This document shows positions 34,504-34,527 of a stretch of DNA of 34,527 bases, one piece after another. Under the pieces are notes generated by a model that was not told where the DNA came from, ran no database searches, and was given only the letters and a program-made list of their open reading frames with translations. Origin of the DNA: Oscillatoria sp. (GTDB taxonomy: Bacteria > Cyanobacteriota > Cyanobacteriia > Cyanobacteriales > Laspinemataceae); contig JAABSJ010000040.1 of NCBI GenBank assembly GCA_011390515.1, positions 1 through 34,527 of the forward strand, in the 5' to 3' direction. The position numbers and the translations under genes are program-made. How positions within the stretch are numbered: position 1 is the stretch's first letter; each line of letters opens with the position of its first letter.

Positions 34504-34527
34504 TGGATGGGGTGGATAGTTGTTCGT

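Noticed and set aside
1-34527. Prophage or integrative element spanning the accessory genes
   Set aside because: No integrase, transposase, structural phage gene or tRNA attachment site was seen; only repeats and TA modules indicate plasticity.

Overview
The window is chromosomal DNA from a cyanobacterium. The octamer GCGATCGC (HIP1) recurs throughout. A RuBisCO activase with a C-terminal small-subunit-like domain and a BicA-type bicarbonate transporter sit a few kb apart, and several dispersed and tandem repeat families of the kind seen in large filamentous genomes are present. Gene content suggests a filamentous Oscillatoriales-like species, but genus cannot be fixed from the sequence alone.

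Layout. (1) 1-5961, plus strand: a surface-glycan cluster with a tandem-domain GT2 glycosyltransferase (cut by the window start), a zinc-ribbon methyltransferase, a sulfotransferase, a second methyltransferase and a GT4 glycosyltransferase. Together they look able to build and decorate (sulfate, methyl) an extracellular polysaccharide. A MITE-like element lies before the GT4 gene. (2) 6081-8752, minus strand: a metal/metalloid-responsive unit with a MerR regulator, an internal MerR-type promoter with a perfect 14-bp palindrome, a DUF442/rhodanese-like protein, a CxxC mini-thioredoxin and a DUF318-type permease. The permease gene is bracketed by inverted copies of a 60-bp repeat. (3) 8854-10724, minus: an overlapping two-gene unit of an SMC-like AAA ATPase and a TOPRIM-like protein, which resembles two-component anti-phage systems. 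(4) 10908-18202, minus: an inorganic-carbon neighbourhood with a SulP transporter (TTG start), tandem UspA protein, bicA, prfC and rca. (5) 18838-20785: a toxin-antitoxin island (hicBA, an AbrB/VapC pair, and an antitoxin with a truncated VapC), whose modules are separated by three copies of a ~90-bp repeat. (6) 21150-24587: a small helical protein and two P-loop GTPases on the minus strand, divergent from an NB-ARC (STAND) ATPase. The second GTPase has its motifs in the order G4-G5-G1-G2-G3, so it is circularly permuted. (7) 24718-34359, minus: an MBOAT acyltransferase between 36-bp-period repeat arrays, a large secreted zinc metalloprotease, a membrane protein with ~55-residue helical repeats, and hslO (Hsp33). 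A heptanucleotide array closes the window.

The most original items are the permuted GTPase with its conventional partner and divergent NB-ARC gene, the ATPase/TOPRIM pair, and the repeat-partitioned toxin-antitoxin island. No tRNA, rRNA, CRISPR array, integrase or transposase gene was recognised. All functional assignments come from reading motifs by eye; no database search was run.
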